Notes: generated by a model from the sequence alone, not told the origin. Positions 25,995 through 34,847 are shown, counted from the stretch's first letter. The stretch: 64,000 bases of DNA from Arthrobacter sp. fls2-241-R2A-200 (GCF_030209745.1 NZ_JARVRJ010000009.1:124001-188000); one strand, 5' to 3'. Translations and numbers: made by a program.

Positions 25995-27533
25995 CTAGCC
26001 TTTCACCACATGAAGCTCGACGACGGCCCAGGACAGGGCGGGCAGCGTCAGGCGCAGCTCTGAACCGTGCGCCTTCACGCCTTCCAGTGCCGTCAGGCCC
26101 ACCCGGCCCGGCTGGTCCTGGGCGTTGGTCGTGAAGCGGTCGCCGCCATCGGGAATCTCGAGGACCTCGGCGCGTACCACCTGCTGGGCGTCGAAACCGC
26201 GAAGCGCCACCTCGACGTCGGCGGCTTCTTCCAACCCGCGGTTGGCGAAGAACAAAGCCACCCGCCCCGTTTCCTCGTTCCACGTCGCGCTGACGTCCAC
26301 CAGGTCCGTGTCACCGAAGCGGGTGTTGGAGTACTTGTCCGAGTCCACGGAGAGCCGCAGGATCTGGCCTTTGGCGAGCTCTGCCATCCGTGCGAAGGGG
26401 TGGAAAATGGTCTGCTTCCACGCCGGCCCGTTTTCCTCGGACAGGATGGGCGCGATCACGTTGACCAGCTGCGCCTGGTTGGCGATCTTGACCCGGTCCC
26501 CATGGCGGAGCAGCGAGTTGAGCAACGTTCCCACCACGACGGCGTCCGTGACGTTGTACTTGTCCTCGATGATCCGGGGGTGCTCGCGCCATCCGGCCTT
26601 GATCACGTTGTGCGGCTGGTCCTCGGTGTCCAAACCGCGCTGGTACCAGACGTTCCACTCATCGAAGGACAGGTTGATGTGCTTCTTGTGCTTTCCCTTC
26701 GCGCGCACCGCGTCTGCCGTTGCGACGACGGACTCGATGAAGTAATCGGTGTCGACGGCGGACGCGAGGAAACTGCCGACGTCGCCTTCTTCCTCGAAGT
26801 AGTACGCGTGGAGGGAAACGTAATCGACCTCTTCATATGCTTGCGTGAGCACGGTCTGCTCCCAAGCGCCAAAGGTGGGCATCCGTGAATTGGAGCTGCC
26901 GCAAGCCACCAGCTCGATGTCCGGGTCCACGAACCGCATGGCCTTGGCGGCTTCCTGGGCGAGGCGGCCGTATTCCTCAGCGGTCTTGTGGCCGATCTGC
27001 CATGGCCCGTCCATTTCATTGCCCAAGCACCATAGCTTGATGCCGAAGGGGTCCTTGTGGCCGTTCTTTGCGCGAAGGTCTGACCAATAGCTCCCGCCGG
27101 GATGGTTGGCATACTCCACGATTTCACGGGCGGCCTCCACTCCCCTGGTGCCCAGGTTGATGGCCTCCATGATTTCGGTGCCGGCTTGTTTGGACCAGTC
27201 CACGAACTCGTGCAAACCGAAGGCGTTGGTCTCCACGGTGTGCCAGGCACCATCCAGCCGCCGCGGCCTGTTCTCGCGCGGTCCGATGCCGTCTTCCCAG
27301 TTGTAACCGGAAACAAAATTACCGCCGGGGTACCGGATAACGGTGGCCCCCAGTTCCTTGACGAGCTTGAGGACATCTTGGCGGAAGCCGTTCTCATCGG
27401 CTTCAGGATGTCCGGGTTCGTAAATGCCGGTATAGACACAGCGGCCCATGTGCTCCACGAAGGAGCCGAAAAGGCGGCGGGGTACTTCGCCGATCGTGAA
27501 GTCGCGATCGAGGGTGATCCGTGCGCGTGACAT
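25995..27533 (-). CDS. abfA: alpha-L-arabinofuranosidase, GH51
   Basis: A 512-residue cytosolic glycosidase that removes terminal alpha-L-arabinofuranosyl residues from imported arabino-oligosaccharides. GH51 features: FGSFVEHMGRCVYTGIYEP near the N-terminus, the acid/base glutamate in CLGNEMDGPW (about residue 173), and the nucleophile glutamate in FDEWNVWY (about residue 292). A C-terminal beta-sandwich follows. There is no signal peptide, fitting uptake of oligosaccharides by the importer encoded just upstream in the same direction. The start is ATG 27533 behind AGGAGATACTGCAC. It is the last gene of the LacI-controlled arabinoside operon. Confidence 0.95.
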   Translation of the reverse strand: MSRARITLDRDFTIGEVPRRLFGSFVEHMGRCVYTGIYEPGHPEADENGFRQDVLKLVKELGATVIRYPGGNFVSGYNWEDGIGPRENRPRRLDGAWHTVETNAFGLHEFVDWSKQAGTEIMEAINLGTRGVEAAREIVEYANHPGGSYWSDLRAKNGHKDPFGIKLWCLGNEMDGPWQIGHKTAEEYGRLAQEAAKAMRFVDPDIELVACGSSNSRMPTFGAWEQTVLTQAYEEVDYVSLHAYYFEEEGDVGSFLASAVDTDYFIESVVATADAVRAKGKHKKHINLSFDEWNVWYQRGLDTEDQPHNVIKAGWREHPRIIEDKYNVTDAVVVGTLLNSLLRHGDRVKIANQAQLVNVIAPILSEENGPAWKQTIFHPFARMAELAKGQILRLSVDSDKYSNTRFGDTDLVDVSATWNEETGRVALFFANRGLEEAADVEVALRGFDAQQVVRAEVLEIPDGGDRFTTNAQDQPGRVGLTALEGVKAHGSELRLTLPALSWAVVELHVVKG

Positions 27534-27587
27534 GTGCAGTATCTCCTTGGTTGTGTTCTGAAACTGGTGGTAAGCGTGTGGTGCCGG

Positions 27588-28493
27588 TCAGGTTCCGGCG
27601 AGTCCCGTCGTCGCAATGCCTTTGATGATCTGGCGTTGAAAGAACAGGAAGACCACGATCAGGGGCAGCGCCGCCAATAACGCGGACGCCATGTTTTGCG
27701 CGTACTGGATGCCGTAGGCGCTCTTGATGGTTTGCAGGCCAACGGGGAGCGTGAGCAGGTTGCTGTCGTTGGTCGCGATGAACGGCCACAGGAAGTTGTT
27801 CCACGCGCCGATGAAAACAAAGATTGCGACGGCGGCCAGGATGGGCCGGGATAACGGCAGGATGATCTGGGTGAAGATCCGCAAGCGGCTTGCACCGTCC
27901 ATGACTGCAGCTTCCTCGAGTTCGCGCGGGATCTGGTCGAAGAACCTCTTCAGCACGAACACCATGGCCGGGTGGATGACCTGCGGCAGGATGATGGCCC
28001 AGGATGTATCGATCAGGTTCAGCGACAACATCTGGTAGAAGAGCGGGATGATCAGCACGGGCGGCGGGACGATGATGGAGGCAATGATGACCGTCATCAG
28101 CACCCTCTTACCTTTGAAGTCGATCCTTGACAGCGCGTAGGCAACCAGCGCCGAGATCACCAGCGTTATCGCCGTGATGGCCGCCGAGGTATAGAGCGAG
28201 TTCCAGGTCCAGAGAGGAATGTTGCCGTCCTGGAAAACTTTGGCGAACGCGTCGAAGGTAAAGCCCGACGGCGGAACCCAGCTGATCTTTGAAGCCGCCG
28301 CATCCGTCTCGCTCTTGAACGCGGTGACGGTGGCCCAGGCGAAAGGGATCAGCCACAGGACGGCGATCACTGCGGCCAGGGCGACGGCGGCTATCCGGCC
28401 GATGGTGGGTTTCTTGCGGACGGGACGGAGCTTGTGGTTGCCAAGGCTCTGCGCGGAGCCGGCGGCCGTGCGGGTGAGTGTAGGTGTGGCCAT
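27588..28493 (-). CDS. carbohydrate ABC permease (MalG type), arabinoside operon
   Basis: Inner-membrane permease of 301 residues. A polar N-terminus of about 28 residues precedes TM1 (IAAVALAAVIAVLWLIPFAW). The EAA loop, LEEAAVMDGASRLRIFTQII, is near residue 205 and docks the ATPase. Six membrane segments are predicted. The start ATG lies two bases after the stop of the MalF-type gene, so the two are coupled. The arabinofuranosidase gene follows after 54 bases. No ATPase gene lies in the operon, so a common MsiK-like ATPase is presumably shared. Confidence 0.93.
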   Translation of the reverse strand: MATPTLTRTAAGSAQSLGNHKLRPVRKKPTIGRIAAVALAAVIAVLWLIPFAWATVTAFKSETDAAASKISWVPPSGFTFDAFAKVFQDGNIPLWTWNSLYTSAAITAITLVISALVAYALSRIDFKGKRVLMTVIIASIIVPPPVLIIPLFYQMLSLNLIDTSWAIILPQVIHPAMVFVLKRFFDQIPRELEEAAVMDGASRLRIFTQIILPLSRPILAAVAIFVFIGAWNNFLWPFIATNDSNLLTLPVGLQTIKSAYGIQYAQNMASALLAALPLIVVFLFFQRQIIKGIATTGLAGT

Positions 28494-28495
28494 GA

Positions 28496-29398
28496 TTACG
28501 CACTCCTGCGGCGGGTGATGACGAACTGCATGATGGAGACCACCAGGATCAGTCCGAAGAAGATGTAGGAAATGGCTGCGGAGTAACCCAGCCGGTAACC
28601 GGTGAAGCCGGTCTCAAAGATGTACTGCACTACGGGCCGGGTTGATCCCGCGGGACCGCCCGCCGTCATTTGGTAGACCTGATCAAAGATCTTGAGCGAT
28701 GCCAGGATCTGGAGGAGCACGATCATGACCGTAGTGGGTGCCAGCTGGGGCAACGTGATGGAAAAGAGCTGTCGCCAAGCACCCGCGCCGTCCAAGGAAG
28801 CCGCTTCATAATGCTGGGCCGGAATGTTCTGCATGGCCGCCAGATAGAGCAGGAAATTGAAACCCACAGTCCACCAAAGGGTGGCGATGACGATTGCCCA
28901 CATGGCCACGTTGGGATCGTTGAGCCACGCAACTTTGGGTAGACCGACCTTGGAGAGCATGTCATTGAAGAGCCCGAGTTGGGGGTTGTACATCCATGTA
29001 AAAAACAGGGACACCACCGTGGATGCCAAGAGGTACGGCGCAAAGTAGGACAGGCGCCACAGCCACTGGGCCGGAAGCCCGATGTTGAGCAGCGCGGCCA
29101 TCACCAGCGCCACGAGGACCAGCGGAACTGTGCTGATCACGGTGAAGTAGAGCGTGTTGCCCAGCGAATGCCACATGTCGGCGTCGCCGAACGCTTCGGT
29201 GTAGTTCGAAAAGCCGATAAGCCCGTTGTTGGCTCCGGTCAACGACTTGCCGGTGAGGCTCATGTAGAAGCCGTAAAGAATGGGCCAGACCAGAAAAACC
29301 AGGAAGAAGAGCAGGAACGGGGCGGCGAAACCCCAACCACTGATGTTGCTTTGCGTCCTGCTCACGGATCTCCGGCGGGACAGGGTAGTTGAACTCAT
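28496..29398 (-). CDS. sugar ABC permease (MalF type), arabinoside operon
   Basis: Permease of 300 residues with six predicted membrane segments. TM1 is FAAPFLLFFLVFLVWPILYG, and the EAA loop is YEAASLDGAGAWRQLFSIT at about residues 200-220. The ATG at 29398 is chosen because AGGAG lies six bases upstream; the open frame to 29593 runs into the preceding gene and is not used. It is flanked by the binding-protein gene (gap 34 bases) and the MalG-type gene (gap two bases), giving the standard order of a CUT1 importer. Confidence 0.92.
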   Translation of the reverse strand: MSSTTLSRRRSVSRTQSNISGWGFAAPFLLFFLVFLVWPILYGFYMSLTGKSLTGANNGLIGFSNYTEAFGDADMWHSLGNTLYFTVISTVPLVLVALVMAALLNIGLPAQWLWRLSYFAPYLLASTVVSLFFTWMYNPQLGLFNDMLSKVGLPKVAWLNDPNVAMWAIVIATLWWTVGFNFLLYLAAMQNIPAQHYEAASLDGAGAWRQLFSITLPQLAPTTVMIVLLQILASLKIFDQVYQMTAGGPAGSTRPVVQYIFETGFTGYRLGYSAAISYIFFGLILVVSIMQFVITRRRSA

Positions 29399-29432
29399 GA
29401 AGGACTCCTTTGTCGCTCGGTATGTGAGCCGG

Positions 29433-30767
29433 TCAGACCGGGTTGGGACGGGAAAGAAGGGTATTGGTCCTGCGTTCGAAGGCATCCCAGCCCACGGAGG
29501 CCTTGTCCCGCCCCAACAGCACGTTCTGGATGTTCTCCCCGAAGTACGTCTGCCAGTCCGAGCCGGAGCCACTGAACCAGGACTCGGGATCATAGGCGAT
29601 GATGTCCGCTGCGTTGGCGTAATGGATTTGCGGGGTCAGTTTCCGGTATTCGGGGGTCTTGACCACGGGCTGGAAGGCAGGAATGTGCCCTGCTTCCGCC
29701 CAGGACAGGGAACCCTTGAGGACATCGGTGACGAACTTGTAGACGTCCCGACGCTTCTCGTCATTGACCGTGAGCTGGCGTGGCAGCACAAACGAATGGG
29801 AGTCCGCGTAGGAAGCCGGAGTTCCGTAGAGAGTGGGAATGGTAGCCGCGTCAAAGGGCAAGCCGGCCTTCTTCATGGTGGGGATTTCCCAGACTCCGCT
29901 GAACAGCATGCCCGAGTCCCCCCGCGCGAACTCGGCGATGGCGGTATTGATGTCACCGCTGCTGGCGGCAATGGTGTCATCCAGGAGCAATGCCATGAAC
30001 TCCAAGGACTCAACCGCCGCATCCCGGTCAACCTTCATGGGCTGGCCGGGCGTCAATTCGATGTCCGCTCCATGTTGCTTGTAGAGGGTGTAGAACAACC
30101 GCCACATTTGGGATCCAAGCGCCAGGTATCCAAAGGACAAGCCGTGCGCCTTGGTCACTTTCTGCATCTCCTTGGCCATGGCGACGAACTCCTGGGGCGA
30201 GTTGACCGCCTGGAGCTGGCCGTTACTGCCAAGAAGCCCTGCTTTTCCGGCGATGTCGGTGTTGTAAAACATCACGAACGGATGCGAATCAAGGGCAAGG
30301 GAGAAGACCTTGCCGTTTTGCTGGCTCTTCTCCCATATCCGCGGCGCGAAATCTGCGCTTGTGACACCGTGTTCTTCAAGAAGGCCTAGGTCCCATGGCT
30401 CGATCAGCCCACCCGGCGCGTACCCGGGGACCCGGCTGGCGTGCATGATAGCCACCTCGGGTGGCCGCCCGCCTGCCGAAGCCATAGCCAGCTTCGTGTA
30501 ATACGGCGGCCCCCATGCAAGCACAGTGGGATGGACCTTGAAGCCAGGGTTAGCTTGGTTGGCTTTGTCGATCATGCCTTGCATCTTGATGCCGTCTCCG
30601 CCGGAGAGCAGATGCCAAAAATCGATGTTTTGGACCGCCGAAGCTTGGGCTGGTCCACCGCAACCGGTCAGGCTACCGGCGAGTGCCAGCCCTCCGAGGG
30701 CTGCTGATCCTGTCAATAACTGTCTCCGCGACAACTGTTTCCCGGCAAGGGATTCATACTGCTTCAC
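29433..30767 (-). CDS. sugar ABC substrate-binding lipoprotein, arabinoside operon
   Basis: A 444-residue extracellular binding protein. The N-terminus carries SRRQLLTGSAALGG followed by a hydrophobic stretch and the lipobox SLTGCGG. The twin-arginine pattern suggests Tat export and lipid anchoring. The mature part shows the family-1 solute-binding pattern (NIDFWHLLSGGDGIKMQG, PPYYTKLAMASAGG). The start is GTG 30767 behind AGGAG, six bases away. First gene of the operon with two permeases and a GH51 arabinofuranosidase, so arabino-oligosaccharides are the likely cargo. A 16-base palindrome lies about 165 bases upstream. Confidence 0.93.
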   Translation of the reverse strand: MKQYESLAGKQLSRRQLLTGSAALGGLALAGSLTGCGGPAQASAVQNIDFWHLLSGGDGIKMQGMIDKANQANPGFKVHPTVLAWGPPYYTKLAMASAGGRPPEVAIMHASRVPGYAPGGLIEPWDLGLLEEHGVTSADFAPRIWEKSQQNGKVFSLALDSHPFVMFYNTDIAGKAGLLGSNGQLQAVNSPQEFVAMAKEMQKVTKAHGLSFGYLALGSQMWRLFYTLYKQHGADIELTPGQPMKVDRDAAVESLEFMALLLDDTIAASSGDINTAIAEFARGDSGMLFSGVWEIPTMKKAGLPFDAATIPTLYGTPASYADSHSFVLPRQLTVNDEKRRDVYKFVTDVLKGSLSWAEAGHIPAFQPVVKTPEYRKLTPQIHYANAADIIAYDPESWFSGSGSDWQTYFGENIQNVLLGRDKASVGWDAFERRTNTLLSRPNPV

Positions 30768-30820
30768 CCGTCACTCCTTTGGATGGGTCCGCTGAAAAGG
30801 TCCAGCTTCCTTGCGTGAAC

Positions 30821-30865
30821 TCAGTGCGAAATTCACTGCGAAAGCTCATTGCGAAATCTCAGTGC
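30821..30865 (-). repeat. short direct repeats in arabinoside operon leader
   Basis: Plus-strand units TCAGTGCGAAAT (30821-30832), TCACTGCGAAAGC (30833-30845), TCATTGCGAAATC (30846-30858) and a partial TCAGTGC (30859-30865). They form tandem copies of TCAnTGCGAAA with a 12-13 base period. They lie between the operator palindrome and the binding-protein start, therefore probably inside the transcribed leader. Confidence 0.7.
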
Positions 30866-30921
30866 ATAGTCCGGTTCCGGTGCGCCTGCGTTCGGAGGAA
30901 GGTGGCCCGACGGGTGACGCA

Positions 30922-30954
30922 GCACTCACATTACATCGATGTAATCGGCAGGGC
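30922..30954 (-). promoter_or_regulatory. LacI-type operator and promoter of arabinoside operon
   Basis: ATTACATCGATGTAAT at 30930-30945 is a perfect 16-base palindrome with the central CG step typical of LacI-family operators. On the minus strand a candidate -35 TTGCCC and -10 TAATGT, 17 bases apart, bracket it, so bound repressor would cover the promoter spacer and -10. The LacI-family gene lies immediately upstream. Confidence 0.8.
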
Positions 30955-31003
30955 AAGAGAAATTGTTAGCGCAAACATGATGAATTTAGCGAGTTGGCTG
31001 GCC

Positions 31004-32005
31004 TCAGGCCCGGCTGCTTTCCCTCTCCACAATGGAGAAGTCCACCGTGACTACGCGTTGGGCATGGCTCCTGTCCGCCATGCGCTCCGTGAGCAGCCGT
31101 AGGGCTTCCGTTGCGATCCTCCGCTTATCGAAGGAGACCGTGGTCAGCGAAGGGACCGCGTAGCGGCCATCGGCAATGTCATCGAAGCCGGCAACCGCAA
31201 TGTCTTCCGGAACGCGCACACCACGCTTCCACAGAACACTCAGGGCGCCGATCGCCATGGAGTCCGTGAAGCAGAAGAGCGCTTCGGGAACCGGATGACC
31301 CTCCAGGTATTGGCTCAAGGCCTCGGCAGCAGCCCAAGGATGCCAACTCTCGCACGAAATCGTCAGCGACTCGTCCTGAGATATCCCCAAGGATTCAAGC
31401 GCGGCCTCGTAACCGGCCCTTCGCTGGACGGCGGTGGCTGAGTTCCGCCCGCGGTTCACACCCAGGACCGCAATGCGCCGCCGCCCCGGCTTGGCAAGGG
31501 CCAAGGTCATGTCCCTGGCCGCGGCAAAACTGTCCACGAACACCCTGTCAGCCAATTGCTGCGTCACTTCCCCCAGCAAGACCACCGGCGGCAACGCCAC
31601 GCCCACCCGCACTGCGCTCTCATCAAGGACAACCGGGTTCAGTATGAGCCCATCGATGAGGTTGGAGCGGGCCCGGGTCAGCAGCTCCTCCTCGCGGTGC
31701 GGGTCCGAGCCGGTTTCCTCTATCTGGACACTCCAGCCTTGCTGGTGCGCAACCTCAACAATGTGGTGGGCGATCTCGGCGGAGAACGGGGTAGCGAGAT
31801 CCGGAAGGGCCAACGCTATGACTCCCGACCTGCCATTGCGAAGGCCGCGGGCAGAGAGGTTGGGCACGTAATCGAGCTCCTGCATGGCCTGCTCAACCCG
31901 CTGACGCGTTGGGCCACTGACCGGCACGATTCCATTCATCACGTTCGAGACCGTTTTTGGTGACACCCCTGCCCGCAGGGCCACATCCTTAACCGTTGCC
32001 CGCAA
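31004..32005 (-). CDS. LacI-family transcriptional regulator
   Basis: A 333-residue repressor. The N-terminal helix-turn-helix and hinge are MRATVKDVALRAGVSPKTVS and RGLRNGRSGVIALALPD, followed by a periplasmic-binding-like effector domain (AVLGVNRGRN, CFTDSMAIGALSVLWKRG, DIAVAGFDDIADGRYAVPSLTTVSF). It starts at TTG 32005 with AGGGG five bases upstream. It lies directly upstream of the arabinoside importer/GH51 operon in the same direction, with a perfect LacI-type palindrome in between, so it most likely represses that operon and responds to arabinose or an arabino-oligosaccharide. Confidence 0.93.
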   Translation of the reverse strand: MRATVKDVALRAGVSPKTVSNVMNGIVPVSGPTRQRVEQAMQELDYVPNLSARGLRNGRSGVIALALPDLATPFSAEIAHHIVEVAHQQGWSVQIEETGSDPHREEELLTRARSNLIDGLILNPVVLDESAVRVGVALPPVVLLGEVTQQLADRVFVDSFAAARDMTLALAKPGRRRIAVLGVNRGRNSATAVQRRAGYEAALESLGISQDESLTISCESWHPWAAAEALSQYLEGHPVPEALFCFTDSMAIGALSVLWKRGVRVPEDIAVAGFDDIADGRYAVPSLTTVSFDKRRIATEALRLLTERMADRSHAQRVVTVDFSIVERESSRA

Positions 32006-32130
32006 CAGTTCCCCTCGTGAAGTTATTGTCCGATTCCCCTGATGGTACGCGAATTCGGGCAGGTCCGCGCCCGGAAAGCGGCAGCAGGAACATGACGACT
32101 CTTAGTGACAGATAACGGTAAAGTGTCTAC

Positions 32131-32856
32131 ATGCCTAGGATCACGGCCGCCACCAATGCAGCCCAACGCGCCGCGACCCAACGCCGCATCTTGAAGGCTT
32201 TCGGCGAACTTCTCTTCACCCATGGACTGCCCGGCTTGACCATGACCGACGTCGCCCGCCACGCCGAGGTGGGGCGTACCGCCGTCTACAACTACTACGC
32301 CGACATGGAGCAGTTGCTCATTGCGTACGCCTTGGATGAGACGGAGCGGTTCATCGTGGATCTCAGGGAATCGCTTGAGGCGCTCGATAACCCCGTAGAC
32401 AGACTTGCCCTGTACGTTCGTGCCCAAGTGGAGGACCTCAGCCGCCGCCACCTGCCGCCCGGGCCCGCGATGGCCGCCGTCCTGTCCCCTGGCTCGTTCG
32501 CCAAGCTCGCGAACCATGTGGGAGATCTCAACGTCCTCCTCCAGGACATCCTCCGTGATGGTGTGCAGCAGGGCTATCTCCCGGACATTGATATTGCCCA
32601 ACTGGCCCGGCTCATTCACGGGACATTGTCGGCCAGTGCCGCCCGCCGCAATCGGCCGGCGGAGGAATCAAACGCAGCCATCGAATCCCCAACACCGCTC
32701 GAGACATATACCGCCCAGACGGTGCGCTTCATCCAATTGGGGGCCGGCGCACGGTTCGATGCAGCCGGACATGCCGTACGCCTGGACGAAGCGCGGCTTC
32801 TTTGTTCCGCGGGCGCTAGTGTCCCGCCGGGAGTGTCGGGACCACCGGCCATTTAG
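32131..32856 (+). CDS. TetR/AcrR-family transcriptional regulator
   Basis: A 241-residue regulator with an N-terminal TetR helix-turn-helix at about residues 15-62 (RRILKAFGELLFTHGLPGLT, DVARHAEVGRTAVYNYYADM). A longer than average C-terminal domain ends in a Ser/Pro-rich tail. The ligand is unknown. No strong ribosome site precedes the ATG at 32131. The 125-base gap to the divergent LacI gene holds AGTGACA and AGTGTCT near the start, which might be an imperfect operator. The 3' end overlaps the convergent LytR_C gene by 41 bases. Confidence 0.9.
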   Translation: MPRITAATNAAQRAATQRRILKAFGELLFTHGLPGLTMTDVARHAEVGRTAVYNYYADMEQLLIAYALDETERFIVDLRESLEALDNPVDRLALYVRAQVEDLSRRHLPPGPAMAAVLSPGSFAKLANHVGDLNVLLQDILRDGVQQGYLPDIDIAQLARLIHGTLSASAARRNRPAEESNAAIESPTPLETYTAQTVRFIQLGAGARFDAAGHAVRLDEARLLCSAGASVPPGVSGPPAI

Positions 32857-33484
32857 CGTTGTCCGCGATCCGCAGGTCCTCCCGCGGGCATTGCAGTTTG
32901 CCGGGACTCTGGTCCACGAGTTGAGGCTCCACCAAACGCTCGTAGCCGGCTGTGAGGATTACATCCACGGAACCGTCAGCGCGGTTGTCCTGGAAATAAT
33001 CGGTGCCGGCAAGATTCCGTTGGATGTTGAAGGCTGCCGCCTGCCCCTTGACGCCAGAGACCACCACGCCAATACCTGTGTAGGCGGTGCTGCTGTTACT
33101 TACTTCGCCCACTTTGTAGCCGCGGGCCACAAACAGATCGGCCACGGTCTTCGCCAATCCGCCCCGGGTGGTGGCGTTGAAGACATTCAGGTTCACCGTT
33201 GCGTTGGGGACGTAGTCAAAGGTGGTGGTGGGGCACAGGCTGGTGGGCGCTTTGCTGGCCACCGCGGAGGGCACCTTGATCACTCCGTTCATGACGGCCC
33301 AAGCCCCTACAGCTCCGGCGCAGATCACGCCAACCAAAAGGACCAGGACAATGCCGTGCAGGAGCCGGCGGCCAAAACTACCGCGCCGCGCCTCCTCATC
33401 CTCGGCAAAAGTTGCCCGGAGCTCCTGGCCGGACACAACCCTGTGCCCGTGAAGCTGGGTGACGTCCCGAGGACGCCTAGCCAT
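32816..33484 (-). CDS. LytR C-terminal-domain membrane protein
   Basis: A 222-residue protein. A cytoplasmic N-terminus of about 40 residues is followed by one membrane helix (LLHGIVLVLLVGVICAGAVG) and an extracytoplasmic LytR_C domain beginning VNLNVFNATTRGGLAKTVADLF, the classic pattern. No LytR-CpsA-Psr catalytic domain is present, so it is a stand-alone LytR_C protein, possibly a wall-associated accessory. The small gene upstream overlaps its start by eight bases, indicating a two-gene unit; this pairing is common in actinobacteria. Confidence 0.85.
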   Translation of the reverse strand: MARRPRDVTQLHGHRVVSGQELRATFAEDEEARRGSFGRRLLHGIVLVLLVGVICAGAVGAWAVMNGVIKVPSAVASKAPTSLCPTTTFDYVPNATVNLNVFNATTRGGLAKTVADLFVARGYKVGEVSNSSTAYTGIGVVVSGVKGQAAAFNIQRNLAGTDYFQDNRADGSVDVILTAGYERLVEPQLVDQSPGKLQCPREDLRIADNAKWPVVPTLPAGH

Positions 33485-33776
33485 CGATCACCAACACACG
33501 GGCATGGATGGCAGTGCGTTGATGCAGCGCGGTGCGCACGGCCCTGTGGAGGCCATCTTCGAGGTACATGACGCCTTGGTACTGGACGACGTGCGGGAAA
33601 AGGTCACCGAAGAACGTGGAATCTTCGGCCAACAAGGCCTCCAAGTCCAGGGTCCTCTTAGTGGTCACCAAGTCATCGAGGCGGACTGGCCGCGGAGGCA
33701 GGGCCGCCCAGTCGCGTGGCGCGGTGTATCCATGGTCAGGGTACGGGCGTCCCTCGCCCACAGCTTTGAAGATCAC
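33477..33776 (-). CDS. conserved 99-residue protein paired with LytR_C gene
   Basis: A small soluble protein of unknown function. Conserved-looking blocks are RPVRLDDLVTTKRTLDL, LLAEDSTFFGDLFPHVV and YLEDGLHRAVRTALHQR. The last resembles the nucleotide-binding motif of ParB-like folds (a guess from pattern only). Its stop overlaps the start of the LytR_C gene by eight bases, so both are probably translated from one transcript. Similar small proteins sit at this position in other actinobacteria. The ATG at 33776 has weak ribosome-site support. Confidence 0.75.
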   Translation of the reverse strand: MIFKAVGEGRPYPDHGYTAPRDWAALPPRPVRLDDLVTTKRTLDLEALLAEDSTFFGDLFPHVVQYQGVMYLEDGLHRAVRTALHQRTAIHARVLVIDG

Positions 33777-33911
33777 CCTGCAAGCCTAGGGAAGAAGAGG
33801 CCGTAACGGAACTTTTGACCCCGGGCACGGACAGGTTGTAGCCAAAAGGTGATTATCGTGGTGGGGCGTCATAGCTGGGATCTGCCGCCTTGGGACTGAC
33901 AGAATAGGGAC

Positions 33912-34832
33912 ATGACCCAACCGTTCCAAGGTACTGGCCGGACCGCTGCCCGCACCACGCCCCCGCTGGCGTTGCTGCTCGACGTCGACGGCCCCATCGC
34001 CAGTCCCGTGACGCGTGACGTCAAGCCGGACATCATCACCGATCTTGTGGCGCTTGCCTCGGCGGGCATCCCCGTTATCTTCAATACCGGCCGCTCAGAT
34101 ACGTTCATCCGTGAGCAGGTCATGGGGCCCATGATCGCTGCCGGAATACCCACCGACACGGTGATCCACGCTGTTTGCGAAAAAGGCGCGGTGTGGTTCA
34201 GCTACACCGCCCAAGGGGCAGGCCCCATCCATGTGGATAACGGGCTGGCTGTTCCGACGGCGTATGGAGACGACGTTCGCAGGCTCGTGGCCGAGGACTA
34301 CTCGACGCATATGTTCTTCGACGAGACCAAGCGTGCCATGGTCTCGGTGGAGCAGCGCCTGGACGTCGCCAACGAGGATTACCTGGCGGAGCAGAAGCTC
34401 TTCGACTCCGACGCCTTGGACCTCATGGGCCGGCACGGCCTCGACGCCGCGATCCTGGACCACCACGCTCCCGAATCCGACGACGCCGCGGACTACAGGC
34501 TGGACCCCACCATCATCTCCACGGACATTGAATCGGTTCGGCTCGGCAAGGACCTGGGAGCCAGTAGGGCCGTGGAGCTCTTGGCGGCACACGGCATCAC
34601 ACCCCTCTCGTGGCGGACGGTAGGTGATTCCCGTACGGACTACGCCATGGCAGACTGGCTTCACCACAATGACCATGACGTCAAGCATGTGGACGTGAGA
34701 CCCGCCGACGGTGTACCGGTGAAGCCCTACCCCATCCTCACGGCAACTGACCTGGGCCTCGCGGAGGACGTCATCCATGATGACGCCGGCGCTGCCTTCC
34801 TTCGCGGTTGGCGTGAAGCGCTGTCCATCTAG
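33912..34832 (+). CDS. HAD-superfamily phosphatase
   Basis: A 306-residue HAD hydrolase. Motif I is LLLDVDGPIASP (nucleophile Asp plus general acid Asp), motif II is FNTGRSD, and motif IV region is VGDSRTDYAMADWL. The cap placed between motifs II and III (residues about 80-200) is of the type II class seen in sugar-phosphatases. There is no signal peptide. It is followed after 15 bases by the Stealth gene in the same direction, so a role in processing phosphosugars for surface glycans is plausible but inferred only from position. The ATG at 33912 follows GGGAC. Confidence 0.86.
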   Translation: MTQPFQGTGRTAARTTPPLALLLDVDGPIASPVTRDVKPDIITDLVALASAGIPVIFNTGRSDTFIREQVMGPMIAAGIPTDTVIHAVCEKGAVWFSYTAQGAGPIHVDNGLAVPTAYGDDVRRLVAEDYSTHMFFDETKRAMVSVEQRLDVANEDYLAEQKLFDSDALDLMGRHGLDAAILDHHAPESDDAADYRLDPTIISTDIESVRLGKDLGASRAVELLAAHGITPLSWRTVGDSRTDYAMADWLHHNDHDVKHVDVRPADGVPVKPYPILTATDLGLAEDVIHDDAGAAFLRGWREALSI

Positions 34833-34847
34833 GCCGACACCCCGCAG

